Below, piece after piece: positions 48,869 through 59,400 of a stretch of 64,000 bases of DNA. The notes beneath the pieces were generated by a model that saw only the letters and a program-made list of their open reading frames with translations, did not search any database and had not been told where the DNA came from. The stretch lies in assembly GCF_010015475.1 (NCBI RefSeq), contig NZ_SSNI01000009.1, forward strand, positions 62,001 through 126,000, written 5' to 3'. How positions within the stretch are numbered: the stretch's first letter is position 1; every line of letters begins with the position of its first letter. Origin of the DNA: Pontibacter pamirensis (GTDB taxonomy: Bacteria; Bacteroidota; Bacteroidia; Cytophagales; Hymenobacteraceae). The position numbers and the translations under genes are program-made.

Positions 48869-49198
48869 TTACCAAGGCTGCTCCTCATCGCTAATGCTTC
48901 CTGTGCTGTTACCAAAGCCCCTCTGCGCATTGTAGGGAGTGCCTTTACCTTCCAGGTGATCTTTCATGTCCATTTCCAGCTTTTTCCGGTCTAGCCGCAT
49001 GAATTCATTCCAAAGCTTTTTATCCTGTGCTGTCATCCTGTCTATAAGCTCCCTGAGTTGTAGCTCCTTTCCCTCGCTCACTGCCTGCTGCAGGTAAGGG
49101 TCTGAACCCAGCAGTTCATTTATCTTCTGGCGGAAGTGCGCGTTCAGGAGGTTATATTTTTCGTCGTCCCATTCATTGGTGTTTCTCTCAGTAGGCAT
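48869..49198 (-). CDS. Small charged helical protein, unknown function
   Basis: 109 residues, highly charged and mostly helical in appearance (KYNLLNAHFRQKINELLG, REL IDRM and KKLEMDMKDHLEG stretches), no signal peptide or cysteine. The C-terminus is Gly/Ser/Gln-rich and likely flexible. It is convergent with the cyclase gene. I do not recognise a family. Its codon use looks like that of neighbours, which supports it being real. Confidence 0.6.
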   Translation of the reverse strand: MPTERNTNEWDDEKYNLLNAHFRQKINELLGSDPYLQQAVSEGKELQLRELIDRMTAQDKKLWNEFMRLDRKKLEMDMKDHLEGKGTPYNAQRGFGNSTGSISDEEQPW

Positions 49199-49590
49199 AT
49201 GTAAAATTTTGTATAATAAAGTTTTAGATAAAGCAGGCAGAAAATGCTCTGGTAGTGCGTAAAACTGCGTACCGCTGCATCAAAGGCCTGAAAAGCAATG
49301 TATACGTAACGAAAATCCTTTGCGGAGAAATAAATGAACGCAAAACTCACCCGGCTGGTATAAGAACAAAGGTGATTCCTGCTGAAACAACTCTTTTTCT
49401 TTAAAGACGCTGGCTCTCAAGAAGTCTTTTGCCAAATCATAGAGGCAGATAAGCCATACACCTGATACTTTTGCTCTCTGTGGGGAATCCTGCGTTGTTT
49501 TTTGCTATATTGATCTTAATTTAATAGACGAAAGCCAATCAGAAAAGAGCAGGCCCTCCGGTATGGAGTGGTTTCTTCATCAGCTAAAAA
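49199..49590. other. Intergenic, no gene seen
   Basis: About 390 bp between the small minus-strand protein and the PQQ dehydrogenase, divergent, so two promoters are expected. TTTTTTGCTATATTG at about 49498-49512 resembles the layout seen before glpD (TTTTTTGC then TACATTT) and is a candidate promoter for the dehydrogenase. Confidence 0.4.
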
Positions 49591-51831
49591 ATGAGAAAAA
49601 ATCTTTTATGGGTTGTTTTACCCCTCGCCGGAGCTCTGTTCTATTCCTGCGCAACGCAACCCGAAACAGAGCAAGAGGAGCAGGAGGTTTATAGTGGCTG
49701 GCCTACGTATGCCGGCAGCAAAGCAGGAAACCGCTATTCTTCAAATGAGCAGATTACGCCTGAAAATGTAGACCAACTGGAGATAGCCTGGCGCTACAGT
49801 ACGGGCGACAAAGATCCGGAAAATCACTCGCAGATTCAGTGTAACCCCATTATAGTTGATGGTTTGCTTTATGGCACATCGCCCTTCCTGAAGCTGTTTG
49901 CCCTTGATGCTGCAACAGGTGAGCAGAAATGGCTGTTTGACCCGGCAACTGCCGGAATCAACCCGGATGGGAATATGGCCTGGTTTCACCAGATAAACAG
50001 AGGCGTTGTATATTGGGAGAGTGCGGGAGGAGATGAAAAAAGAATATTGTACAGTGTAGGCCCCAGACTGTTTGCGGTTAATGCTGAAGACGGATCACTC
50101 ATTGAAAGCTTCGGCAAAGGTGGTTCTATAGATCTGTCAGTAGGTCTGGACAGGGAAGGAACAGAGGATGCTTATATTGCTGGCACCACACCCGGTGTCA
50201 TATACAAAGATTTGCTCATTATGGGCATGCGCGTTACCGAAGACGGAGATGCCGCACCCGGCCATATTCGGGCTTTTGATGTACGCACCGGTGAGCGCAG
50301 GTGGATCTTCCATACCATTCCCCACCCGGGAGAGAAAGGGTATGACACCTGGGAAGACCCGGATGCCTGGCAAAAAATAGGCGGAGCCAACAGCTGGGCG
50401 GGTATGTCGCTGGATGAGGAGCGGGGCATAGTGTACGTACCTACTGGTACGGCAGGCCCCGACTTTTATGGCGGCGTGCGCAAAGGCCAGAACCTCTTTG
50501 CCAACAGCCTGCTTGCCCTCGATGCCGCTACTGGAAACTATATCTGGCATTACCAGGTGGTGCACCACGATTTGTGGGACCGCGATCTGCCTGCCAACCC
50601 GAACCTGGTGACCATTAACAAAGATGGCAAGCAAATAGATGCCGTTGCCCAGATTACCAAGCATGGGTACATATTCATGTTCAATAGGAATACTGGCGAA
50701 CCTATTTTCCCTATTGAAGAAAAGCCTGTGCCAATCAATGGCTTGCCCGGTGAAAAAGTATGGCCAACGCAGCCCATTCCCACTCTGCCAGAACCATTTG
50801 CCCGTCATAAGTTCGAGGAAGAGGATGTATCTGACCTGACACCGGAAACGCATCAGCAGATGCTGGAGAAGTACAGGCAGGTGCAGCACAAGGAGATGTT
50901 TTATCCGCCCAGTAAAGAGGGCAGCTGGATTTTTCCTGGGTATGATGGTGGAGGAGAGTGGGGGGGCGCTGCCGTAGACCCGGAATCTGGTATTATGTAT
51001 GTGAACAGCAGCGAACTGCCCTGGATACTCACCATGATGGATGTGCCCGAAGAAGCCGGTAAAGATCTTTCGGTGAAGGGTATTGGTAAAACTGTGTACA
51101 ACAAGTACTGCATCTCCTGCCATGGAACGGGGTTGAAAGGAAATGGTACCTCAATTCCGGATTTGGCAAATCTGAGCGGGCGTATGAATGAGGAGCAGGT
51201 AAATAGTATCATTGCGTCCGGCCGCAACATGATGCCGGCTTTCAGACAAATACCCGAAAGTGAGCGGGTCGCTTTGATTGCCTTTTTGCTGAACACAGAA
51301 GATAAGGAAGCCCACGCCAAACTGGAACTGGCAAAAGAAGTTGGCGGTGCCGAGGCCGATAACATAGCAGGGCCGAAGAACATTATTGGCGATATCCCTT
51401 ATGTATCCACCGGCTATCACCGCTTCCTGGATAAGAACGGCTACCCCGGCATTAAACCTCCCTGGGGCACGATGAACGCAGTAGACCTGAACAGCGGCAA
51501 ACTGCTCTGGAAGGTGCCGCTGGGAGAGTATGAGGAGCTGACAAGGAAAGGCATTCCTCCAACAGGCACAGAGAATTACGGTGGCCCATTGGTTACAAAA
51601 GGAGGTCTGGTATTTATCGCCGCGACAAAGGATGAAAAAATCAGGGCTTTTGATAAGAAAACAGGGAAGGTGCGCTGGGAGGCGAAGCTGCCTGCGGCGG
51701 GCTATGCTACCCCTGCCACCTACAGTCTGAACGGCAGGCAGTATGTAGTAATTGCCTGTGGTGGAGGCAAAATCGGCAGCCCTTCCGGTGACCAATATAT
51801 TGCCTTTGCGCTGCCTGAGAGTATGAAATAA
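49591..51831 (+). CDS. PQQ-dependent dehydrogenase with inserted cytochrome c
   Basis: 746 residues. A lipoprotein leader (LAGALFYSCATQ, lipobox Cys near 19) precedes a PQQ-type eight-bladed propeller (WPTYAGSKAGNRYSS, DAATGEQKWLF, W-motif blades such as TGNYIWHYQVVHHDLWDRD). A cytochrome c domain is inserted at about 495-580: CISCHG (Cys507, Cys510, His511) with a likely distal Met in GRNMMPAF. The propeller then resumes (AVDLNSGKLLWKVPLG). It probably oxidises an alcohol or sugar in the periplasm and passes electrons to its own haem. Glucose is only a guess. No PQQ biosynthesis gene is nearby. Confidence 0.88.
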   Translation: MRKNLLWVVLPLAGALFYSCATQPETEQEEQEVYSGWPTYAGSKAGNRYSSNEQITPENVDQLEIAWRYSTGDKDPENHSQIQCNPIIVDGLLYGTSPFLKLFALDAATGEQKWLFDPATAGINPDGNMAWFHQINRGVVYWESAGGDEKRILYSVGPRLFAVNAEDGSLIESFGKGGSIDLSVGLDREGTEDAYIAGTTPGVIYKDLLIMGMRVTEDGDAAPGHIRAFDVRTGERRWIFHTIPHPGEKGYDTWEDPDAWQKIGGANSWAGMSLDEERGIVYVPTGTAGPDFYGGVRKGQNLFANSLLALDAATGNYIWHYQVVHHDLWDRDLPANPNLVTINKDGKQIDAVAQITKHGYIFMFNRNTGEPIFPIEEKPVPINGLPGEKVWPTQPIPTLPEPFARHKFEEEDVSDLTPETHQQMLEKYRQVQHKEMFYPPSKEGSWIFPGYDGGGEWGGAAVDPESGIMYVNSSELPWILTMMDVPEEAGKDLSVKGIGKTVYNKYCISCHGTGLKGNGTSIPDLANLSGRMNEEQVNSIIASGRNMMPAFRQIPESERVALIAFLLNTEDKEAHAKLELAKEVGGAEADNIAGPKNIIGDIPYVSTGYHRFLDKNGYPGIKPPWGTMNAVDLNSGKLLWKVPLGEYEELTRKGIPPTGTENYGGPLVTKGGLVFIAATKDEKIRAFDKKTGKVRWEAKLPAAGYATPATYSLNGRQYVVIACGGGKIGSPSGDQYIAFALPESMK

Positions 51832-51962
51832 TAAAAAGGCTGACGCCCTTGTAATTGTTTGCGATAATGGACGGCTGTTGTCTTTTGCCTCGGGAAACTT
51901 TAAATTAATGGTGAAGTAACACTAAGAAATTCTTCTGGTTGGATCCTCAAACATAACATCTT

Positions 51963-53345
51963 ATGACTTCGAAACTACTTACCCTTGGGGTTGCGCTTTA
52001 TTTTATAAGTCTTCTGCCTGCAACTGCGCAGCACTTTCGCGTCAGCGATAACGAGCGGTATATAGTTAAAGCAGACGGCACTCCTTTTTTCTACCTGGGT
52101 GATACAGCCTGGGAGTTGTTCCATCGGCTAAACCGCGAAGAAGCAGACCTATATTTGAAGAACCGGGCCGATAAAGGCTTTACAGTGATTCAGGCAGTGG
52201 TGCTGGCAGAGCTGAATGGTTTGAAGGAACCCAACCCCTACGGCGATTTGCCGCTGCATAACGAGGACCCAACGAAGCCAAACGAAGCCTATTTCCAGCA
52301 TGTGGACTACATCGTGAATAAAGCAGAAGAACTGGGCTTGACCATCGGCATGTTACCCACCTGGGGTGATAAGCTGTTTAAGAACACCTGGGGACAAGGA
52401 CCAGAGGTATTTAATACTTCTAATGCCAAAGTCTTTGGGGAGTATGTTGGCAGGCGCTATAAAGACAAGCCCATCATCTGGATTATGGGTGGAGACCGTG
52501 ACCCACGCCAAGAGCAGGATGAAGCGGTATGGACTGCCATGGCGGAAGGCATTACAGCGGGAGCAGGTGATGGTGATCCGGCGAAAGTCATGATAACCTT
52601 CCATCCTTCAGGAGGCTCTGGTTCCTCTAAGTGGTTCCATAACAACAACTGGCTGGACTTTAACATGTACCAGACAGGCCACTGCCGTGATGCAAAGGTG
52701 TATGAGAAGATCACGCATGACTACAACTTAACGCCAACCAAGCCAACTATGGATGGAGAACCCATTTACGAAGACCATCCTGTTTGCTTCAATGCAAAGG
52801 AGCTAGGTTATTCAGAGGCGCATGATGTGCGTCGTACTGCTTACCAGGATTTGTTTGCCGGTGCCCATGGCCACACCTACGGTTGCCACGACATCTGGCA
52901 GATGTACTCCCCGGAACGAAATGCTATCAATGGGCCCAGAAGAACATGGAAAGAATCGCTTGATTTACCCGGAGCCACACAGATGACTCACGTGCGAACT
53001 CTGATGGAGTCACGGCCTTTCCTGGTGCGCGTACCAGACCAGAAGCTGGTGCGGGAAGCTTATGCGGGAGCGGAGCGCATACAGGCCACGCGGGGTGAGG
53101 ATTTTGCCTTTATCTACACCACATTTGGTAAACCAATAGACGTGAATATGGGCATCATTTCTGGTAATAGAATAAACGCCACCTGGTTTAATCCGCGCAC
53201 AGGGGAATCTACCTCTATAGGTAAATTCATAAACGAAGGCACTAAAGTCTTCACGCCACCTACCAATGGCCCAGACAACGACTGGGTGCTCATACTGGAT
53301 GATGCGAAAAAGAAGTATGCTGCCCCAAAGAAAAGAGAAGTATAA
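51963..53345 (+). CDS. GH140-like secreted glycosidase (DUF4038 type)
   Basis: 460 residues with a signal peptide (LLTLGVALYFISLLPATAQ). The catalytic TIM-barrel-like domain is of the DUF4038/apiosidase type (GTPFFYLGDTAWELFHRLNREEADLYLKNR as its first strand-helix; listed here in pieces: FFYLGDTAWELF, RADKGFTVIQAV, WIMGGDRDPR, MDGEPIYEDH). A C-terminal beta domain matches the collagen-binding-like domain usually attached (about 365-455). The Bacteroides member of this family, BT_1012, is an apiosidase on rhamnogalacturonan-II, but here no pectin-related neighbours support a substrate. Confidence 0.82.
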   Translation: MTSKLLTLGVALYFISLLPATAQHFRVSDNERYIVKADGTPFFYLGDTAWELFHRLNREEADLYLKNRADKGFTVIQAVVLAELNGLKEPNPYGDLPLHNEDPTKPNEAYFQHVDYIVNKAEELGLTIGMLPTWGDKLFKNTWGQGPEVFNTSNAKVFGEYVGRRYKDKPIIWIMGGDRDPRQEQDEAVWTAMAEGITAGAGDGDPAKVMITFHPSGGSGSSKWFHNNNWLDFNMYQTGHCRDAKVYEKITHDYNLTPTKPTMDGEPIYEDHPVCFNAKELGYSEAHDVRRTAYQDLFAGAHGHTYGCHDIWQMYSPERNAINGPRRTWKESLDLPGATQMTHVRTLMESRPFLVRVPDQKLVREAYAGAERIQATRGEDFAFIYTTFGKPIDVNMGIISGNRINATWFNPRTGESTSIGKFINEGTKVFTPPTNGPDNDWVLILDDAKKKYAAPKKREV

Positions 53346-54543
53346 TGGTTCTGATACAGGTATAGAAACCATAACATAAATTAGTTGAAATGCTGAGGTA
53401 TAGCTTATTAATATGGTTGCTTACCAAAGAAGAAGGCGAAGAATAAAGTATACCTTTATATAACTTTGTGTAAGTTTTTGATTTATAGCTTTTCTGATAG
53501 ATGTTAGAAGCAGGAATACTATCACTTGACCCAACATTATTGAAGGATTGAAGCTATACACAACGAATACCTAAACACGCTACATCAGCTACTATGGAAA
53601 TAGTAATTCACGTTTTCTGCGATCCAGACAATACCCCAATCACTTACAGCCATACTCCCAATAGAAGCGGCTTATATGTTCCGAAGTACCTCGCGATGCA
53701 ATACACTGCTGCAAGCTACCGTTAACTGATTCCAGAACCCGGATGCGCAGGCTTGGGCGCATTAGCTTATCGGTAGAGATGGTGCTATCCATCAGTTCGA
53801 TCCCTTCAACGTAGTTGCCTTGCATGCAGGCATAAGCAGCTAGCGAGGTCTATCCGGGCTTAACAGGCATTCTATAGGTGTTGAGCTGGTAAATGGAGAA
53901 AAGCTTGTGCGAAAAGGAGCAAAATGGGTACGATAGGTTGGTGGTAGGCATAAACCTATATCTAAATGTATTTATATGCGTAAGTAAAATTATATAGTAA
54001 GGTGTCACTGATAAAGGATGACGATTCCTGTGTGTGCATATAGCTTAGTTTGCAATCAGAACTGAAGGCGCTCGTCTTCTGCACATAATTTCTTTTTTAC
54101 ACCCGAAGTCATTTCATAAAAGCATACACCCTGTGCTTTTAGATGCTTCTTACAGAGAATGGGCTGGCAAAGACTATACTGCCTCTCATCGCTACCCCCT
54201 CTTAACCTGGAGTAATACCTCGTACTCAGGTTCTTCTTCATGATGCATTGCTGCCATACTAAAACATTAGCTGCTACCTAGCATCCTTACTTCACAATGT
54301 TATATGGGCCGGGGACGTAATGTCAGGAGCTAAACTTATACAATAGTCAGGCGCTGGTGATTATTGGCTTGTATTGGCCTTTTTACTGCTAGAGCCTTGG
54401 TGTATTAACTGCATAATTTTATTCTACATAACATGAGGTACAAGCTGCTGACTTCGAATGCCCCTGTACCCGTGGTGATATTCTAGTATGAGCAGGCAGA
54501 TCAAATGAATCATATTTAAGTTAAACTTTAATAACATGTACAG
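53346..54543. other. 1.2 kb region without a recognisable gene
   Basis: The longest gene-poor stretch in the window. Two minus-strand frames of 61 codons (53640-53825 and 54056-54241) show no family resemblance. The first continues upstream, past one TAG, as a second open stretch toward about 53990, which would fit a decayed gene. TAACTTTG at 53461-53468 fits the -7 consensus but has no good -33. No repeat, RNA or mobile element was recognised. Confidence 0.4.
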
Positions 54544-55869
54544 ATGAAAATTGAAGACTTTACTTCGAATAATGGTTTTGTTCAGGCAGAACTGGCTGAG
54601 CTGCGTGAACGGGTTAGAGGCAAGACCTTTTCTGATGTGGTGGATGATGAAGGCCACCAGTACGTGGACCTGGTAATGGAAGGTGGAGGCATGCTGGGCG
54701 TAGCCCTGGTGGGATACGTATACGTGCTGGAGCAGATGGGAATACGGTTTCTGCAACTAGGTGGCACCTCTGCAGGTTCTATTAATGCCATGCTGATGGC
54801 AGCTGCAGGACCCAAAAATGAAGATGCCAGTAAGTGGATTCTGGAGATATTAGCCAATAAAAACTTTGAAGAATTTGTGGATGGAGACTCAGATGCCAGA
54901 GATTTTGTAAAGGCTATTACTGCAAAAAGCAGCATAAAAAAGCTCATCTGGAAAGGTGCACAGGTGGTAGATAACATGCGGGATGACTTTGGTTTGAATC
55001 CCGGAAAGAACTTTCATGATTGGCTAACAGCGCTTCTCAGGGAAAGGGGAGTAGACACCTGGGGAAAATTAAAGCAGCTCAGGCTGCAGGGTAATGAGAA
55101 CCTAAAGCTTAGAGATGGCAGCGCCTATATTTCAGATACTGTAGGCCGGTTAGCCCTGGTGGCCACTGATATTACGACGCAAACAAAGGTGAACTTTCCT
55201 GCTATGGCAGATATGTACTGGACAGACCCTGATCAGGTGAACCCGGCTGATTTTGTACGTGCCTCCATGTCTATCCCTTTCTTCTTTCATCCTTTCCGGC
55301 TCAGGGACCTTCCTTATGGCCCAAATGAGCTGAAAAAATGGAGAGAAATCGGCTATACAGGTAATATTCCCGATGAGGTCTTTTTTATTGACGGCGGCAT
55401 AAACTCCAACTTCCCCATCGACCTCTTTCACGACAACAGTAAAGTGCCTGAGGCGCCTACTTTTGGCGTAAAGTTGGGAGCAGACCGTGACAAGCCTAAA
55501 ATAATAAGCAAATTCCCCAATTTAGTGGGTGCTATTTTCGATTCAGCCCGGCAGGTGCATGATTTTGATTTTATTACAAATAACCCCGATTATCGCCACC
55601 TGGTACACTGCCTCGATACAGACCATTTCGATTGGCTTGACTTCAGTATGCCGGACGAGGAAAAGCTTCGGTTGTTTGAGACCGGGGTGAGGGGCGCTGC
55701 AAACTTCCTGATTAAATTTGACTGGGAGAAGTATAAAGAGCTTAGATACACCATGGTAACGGTGAAACATAAATCGGATGACATGGTTGCCAACGCCGCT
55801 GTCCAGAAACTAATAAATGAAGTAAGACCTGACAAGCAGGATACTGCTATAGGCGAGCAGGATATTTAA
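54544..55869 (+). CDS. Patatin-like phospholipase
   Basis: 441 residues, no signal peptide. It has the patatin catalytic dyad: oxyanion GGGMLGVALVG (about 49-59), nucleophile Ser76 in GGTSAGSIN and Asp283 in FIDGGINSNFP. Such enzymes are serine acyl hydrolases or phospholipases A. A stretch of about 90 residues between them is longer than in minimal patatins. It may act on membrane lipid; the substrate is not shown. A 15-bp terminator hairpin follows. Confidence 0.88.
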   Translation: MKIEDFTSNNGFVQAELAELRERVRGKTFSDVVDDEGHQYVDLVMEGGGMLGVALVGYVYVLEQMGIRFLQLGGTSAGSINAMLMAAAGPKNEDASKWILEILANKNFEEFVDGDSDARDFVKAITAKSSIKKLIWKGAQVVDNMRDDFGLNPGKNFHDWLTALLRERGVDTWGKLKQLRLQGNENLKLRDGSAYISDTVGRLALVATDITTQTKVNFPAMADMYWTDPDQVNPADFVRASMSIPFFFHPFRLRDLPYGPNELKKWREIGYTGNIPDEVFFIDGGINSNFPIDLFHDNSKVPEAPTFGVKLGADRDKPKIISKFPNLVGAIFDSARQVHDFDFITNNPDYRHLVHCLDTDHFDWLDFSMPDEEKLRLFETGVRGAANFLIKFDWEKYKELRYTMVTVKHKSDDMVANAAVQKLINEVRPDKQDTAIGEQDI

Positions 55870-55940
55870 CTATTTCTTTCATAAACAAAAAGTTGAGAGC
55901 ATACTCTAATACTTTATAAATTTTAATCCAAGTTGCCATC

Positions 55941-55995
55941 AAAACCAGCGGGTGGTCCTTAAATGTAACTTACAATAGGCCCACCCGCTGGTTTT
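55941..55995. terminator. Two-way terminator hairpin
   Basis: Perfect 15-bp inverted repeat AAAACCAGCGGGTGG / CCACCCGCTGGTTTT with a 25-base interior, about 70 bp after the patatin stop. A/T runs at both ends would allow termination in either direction. The loop is longer than typical. Confidence 0.8.
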
Positions 55996-56436
55996 GGTTT
56001 ACTTACAGAAAATGTTCTATAATCTTTTCCTGCCGCCGGGCCTTTTGTAGGATGAGCTAACAGCCTGCCTTCAATGTTGTGGCAGTAAGGCAGTGGCAGC
56101 TCCAGAGGAAGCACTAAAAAGATTGGCCTGCAAAGTTTAGTTTTAAATTTTTTACTCCTGATTTTCTCTAGCTAAAATCTTTAGCTAACTTATAGCGGTA
56201 TTAGTTTATAATTCTGATAATCAAATTCTTGATATAAAGCACGTGAATTATTACTATAATATGTAGTGCTGTCTTGCTTCTGCATTTCTATTTCTTTATG
56301 CTCATTAAGGGTTTGTATGACTGTGAAGAAAGACTGCTATCTGGGTTAGCCTGTGAACTACCAATTGTGAGCAATTCTGGTTATCTTGTGGAATATTAGA
56401 ATATTTTGCCACAAACCTGCTATCTGCCTGAGTACC
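55996..56436. other. Upstream region of the GH3 fusion gene
   Basis: About 440 bp with no supportable gene; A/T-rich from about 56130. It must carry the promoter of the GH3 fusion, but no clean -33/-7 pair was seen. Confidence 0.4.
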
Positions 56437-59400
56437 TTGAAAAAACATACAACTTTTTGCCTCGTTCTCATCATGCTAATGATGTTTGGAACAAATTTAC
56501 TGCAGGGACAGACCTCCCGTAGTAAGTTTCGGGAGCCTGCTGCCCAGCGAGCTGATAACTCAACTTTTAATCCTGATAAAGACCCGCCGTTTCTAAATGC
56601 AAAGCAAGCGTGGGTAGATTCTGTTTTTGCAACCCTGACGCCAGAAGAACGCATCGCGCAGCTGATTATGATTCCGGTGTACTCCAACAGAGATCAGGCG
56701 CACATCGACTCTATCAGCAACCTCATCAGGACTTATAAGGTGGGAGGGGTGATCTTCTTCCAGGGAGGCCCTGTGCGACAGGCAAAAATGACAAACCGCT
56801 ACCAGCGCGAAAGCAAAGTGCCCCTGATGGTGACCATTGATGCCGAGTGGGGCCTGGCGATGCGCCTCGACAGCACCGTGCGCTTTCCGTACCAGATGTC
56901 GATAGGAGGAGTAGAGGACGAGGAACTGATTTATGAAATGGGAGCTGAGATTGCCCGTCAGTGCAAGCGCATGGGCATCCACGTTAACTTCGCCCCAACC
57001 GTAGACATTAACAACAACGCCAACAATCCCGTTATCGGCTTCCGATCTTTCGGGGAAGATAAGTACAACGTTACGCGGAAGTCGCTGGCTTATATGCGGG
57101 GTATGCAGGACCAGCACGTGCTGGCCAGTGCCAAGCACTTCCCCGGCCACGGCGATACCAATGTGGACTCCCATTATGGGCTGCCCCTGATAAATTTCTC
57201 GCGCATTCGCCTGGACTCAGTGGAATTATACCCTTTCAGGGCGTTGATTCGAAACGGGTTGGGAAGCGTAATGGTAGCACACATGAACATCCCTGTGCTG
57301 GACAATACGCCTAATCTTGCCTCTACACTTTCAAAGCCTATTGTAAGTGAACTTTTGAAAGAAGAGTTGGGGTATAAAGGCCTGATTTTCACGGATGCTT
57401 TAAACATGCAGGGCGTGGCAAAATACTATAAACCGGGTGTGGTAGACGTAAAAGCTTTGCTGGCTGGTAACGACATGCTCCTGAACTCGATGGATGTAAA
57501 AATGACGATTCAGGAGGTGAAGAAAGCTATCCTGAACAACGAAATAACACAGGAAGAGGTAGATGCCCGTTGCAGGAAAGTACTGGCCGCCAAGCAGTGG
57601 GTGGGCCTGGATAATTGGCAGCCCATTGAAACCGCCCATCTAATCGAAGACCTGAACAACCCGCATGCCCTGTACCTGAACCATTTGTTAACAGAAGCAT
57701 CGCTTACCCTGTTACGCAACAAAAGCAATATCCTGCCCATCCAGGGACTTGACACGCTTCGGGTGGCGGCATTGGCTATAGGTACAACGCAAGCTACGGA
57801 TTTCCAGAAAGGGCTGACCCGTTACATGTCCGTGGATACCTTCTTTTTGCCGTCCACCAGTACCATTGCCGAGCTACAGCAACTGAAAGAACAGCTGCAG
57901 GGGTATAACCTGATTATAGCTGGTGTGCATCAGCTGCAGCTGAAAGCCGGTAGCGCTAACTTCGGCATCACCGCCGAAATGAACCTGTTCCTGAAAGATC
58001 TCATCCGGTCGAAGCCTACGATTGTGAGTGTATTCGGGAATGTGTACAGCCTTGCTAAATTCGAAAACATCGATAATGCCGATGCTGTGCTCACGGCCTA
58101 CCAGGAGACGCCCCTGACACAGGACCTGGCAGCGCAGTTGATTTTTGGCGGCATTGGCGCTAAGGGAAGCTTGCCAGTTACTGTTTCTAATGCGTTCAGG
58201 CTGGGAGACGGCCTGAAAACAGAGGGAGCCCTTCGGTTAGCATACAGTGTGCCGGAAGCAGTAGGAATAAAGACAAGGGATTTGGCTGGCATAGACTCCC
58301 TGGTGGCCCAGGCCATGCAGGAGAAAGCCACACCGGGTGCGCAGGTGTTGGTGGCTAAGAACGGCAAAGTTATTTATCAGAAAGCCTTCGGGTACCATAC
58401 CTACGACAATGAGGAGCCGGTGCACAACACAGACCTCTACGACTTAGCATCTGTCACTAAAATCAGTACTTCTCTGGCGGCTCTTATGAAGCTGAAAGGG
58501 GAGGGAAAGTTTGACCCGAACAAAACCCTCGGCACGTATTTGCCGATGGCAGTAGGGTCCAATAAGGAAAACCTGAATTATAAGGATATTCTCACACACC
58601 AGGCAAGGCTGAAATCGTGGATACCGTTCTGGAAAGAGACCGTGAGGAAGAGTGGGAAATTTAAATGGAGAACTTTTAAAGCCGATTCCTCTGCCCGCTT
58701 CCCCATCAAAGTAGCGCAGAACCTGTACATGCATCGCAAATACACAGACAAAATTTACGAGCAGATCATGGAGTCTCCGATGAACCAGCAGGCTGGCTAT
58801 GTGTATAGTGATTTGTCTTTTATACTCGCGCCGCTGGTGGTTCAGAATATTACGGGCCAGGGCTTTGAAACTTACCTGAAGGAAAATATCTATGAGCCAT
58901 TAGGTGCCACGACACTAACTTTTAATCCCTACAAAAAATACCCTGCCTCCCGTATTGTGCCAACAGAGTACGAGTCGCACTTCCGAAAGCAACTGCTGCA
59001 CGGCACTGTGCACGATGAGGGTGCTGCCATGCTGGGCGGTATCAGTGGGCATGCGGGTTTGTTTGGCAACGCCAATGATGTGGCAAAACTGATGCAGCTA
59101 TACCTCAACAACGGGGAGTATGCCGGGAAGCAATATATAGCGGGTAACACCGTGAGTGAATTCAGCAAGTGCCAGTTCTGTGATTTTGGCAACTACCGCG
59201 CGCTTGGCTTCGACCGTCCGGCTAAACCGGGTGCTCAGAATAGCAATGCCGCCCCGGGTGCACCGGTAGAAAGTTTCGGACATTCCGGCTTTACGGGCAC
59301 CTATACCTGGATAGATCCTGTAAATGAACTGGTGTATGTATTCCTGTCCAACAGGGTGCACCCCACCCGCGAAAACCCTAAACTTAGTCAGCTAAACACC

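Noticed and set aside
50137..51123. 328-codon minus-strand frame
   Set aside because: Lies entirely inside the PQQ dehydrogenase gene, which has clear domains; it is a shadow of codon bias.
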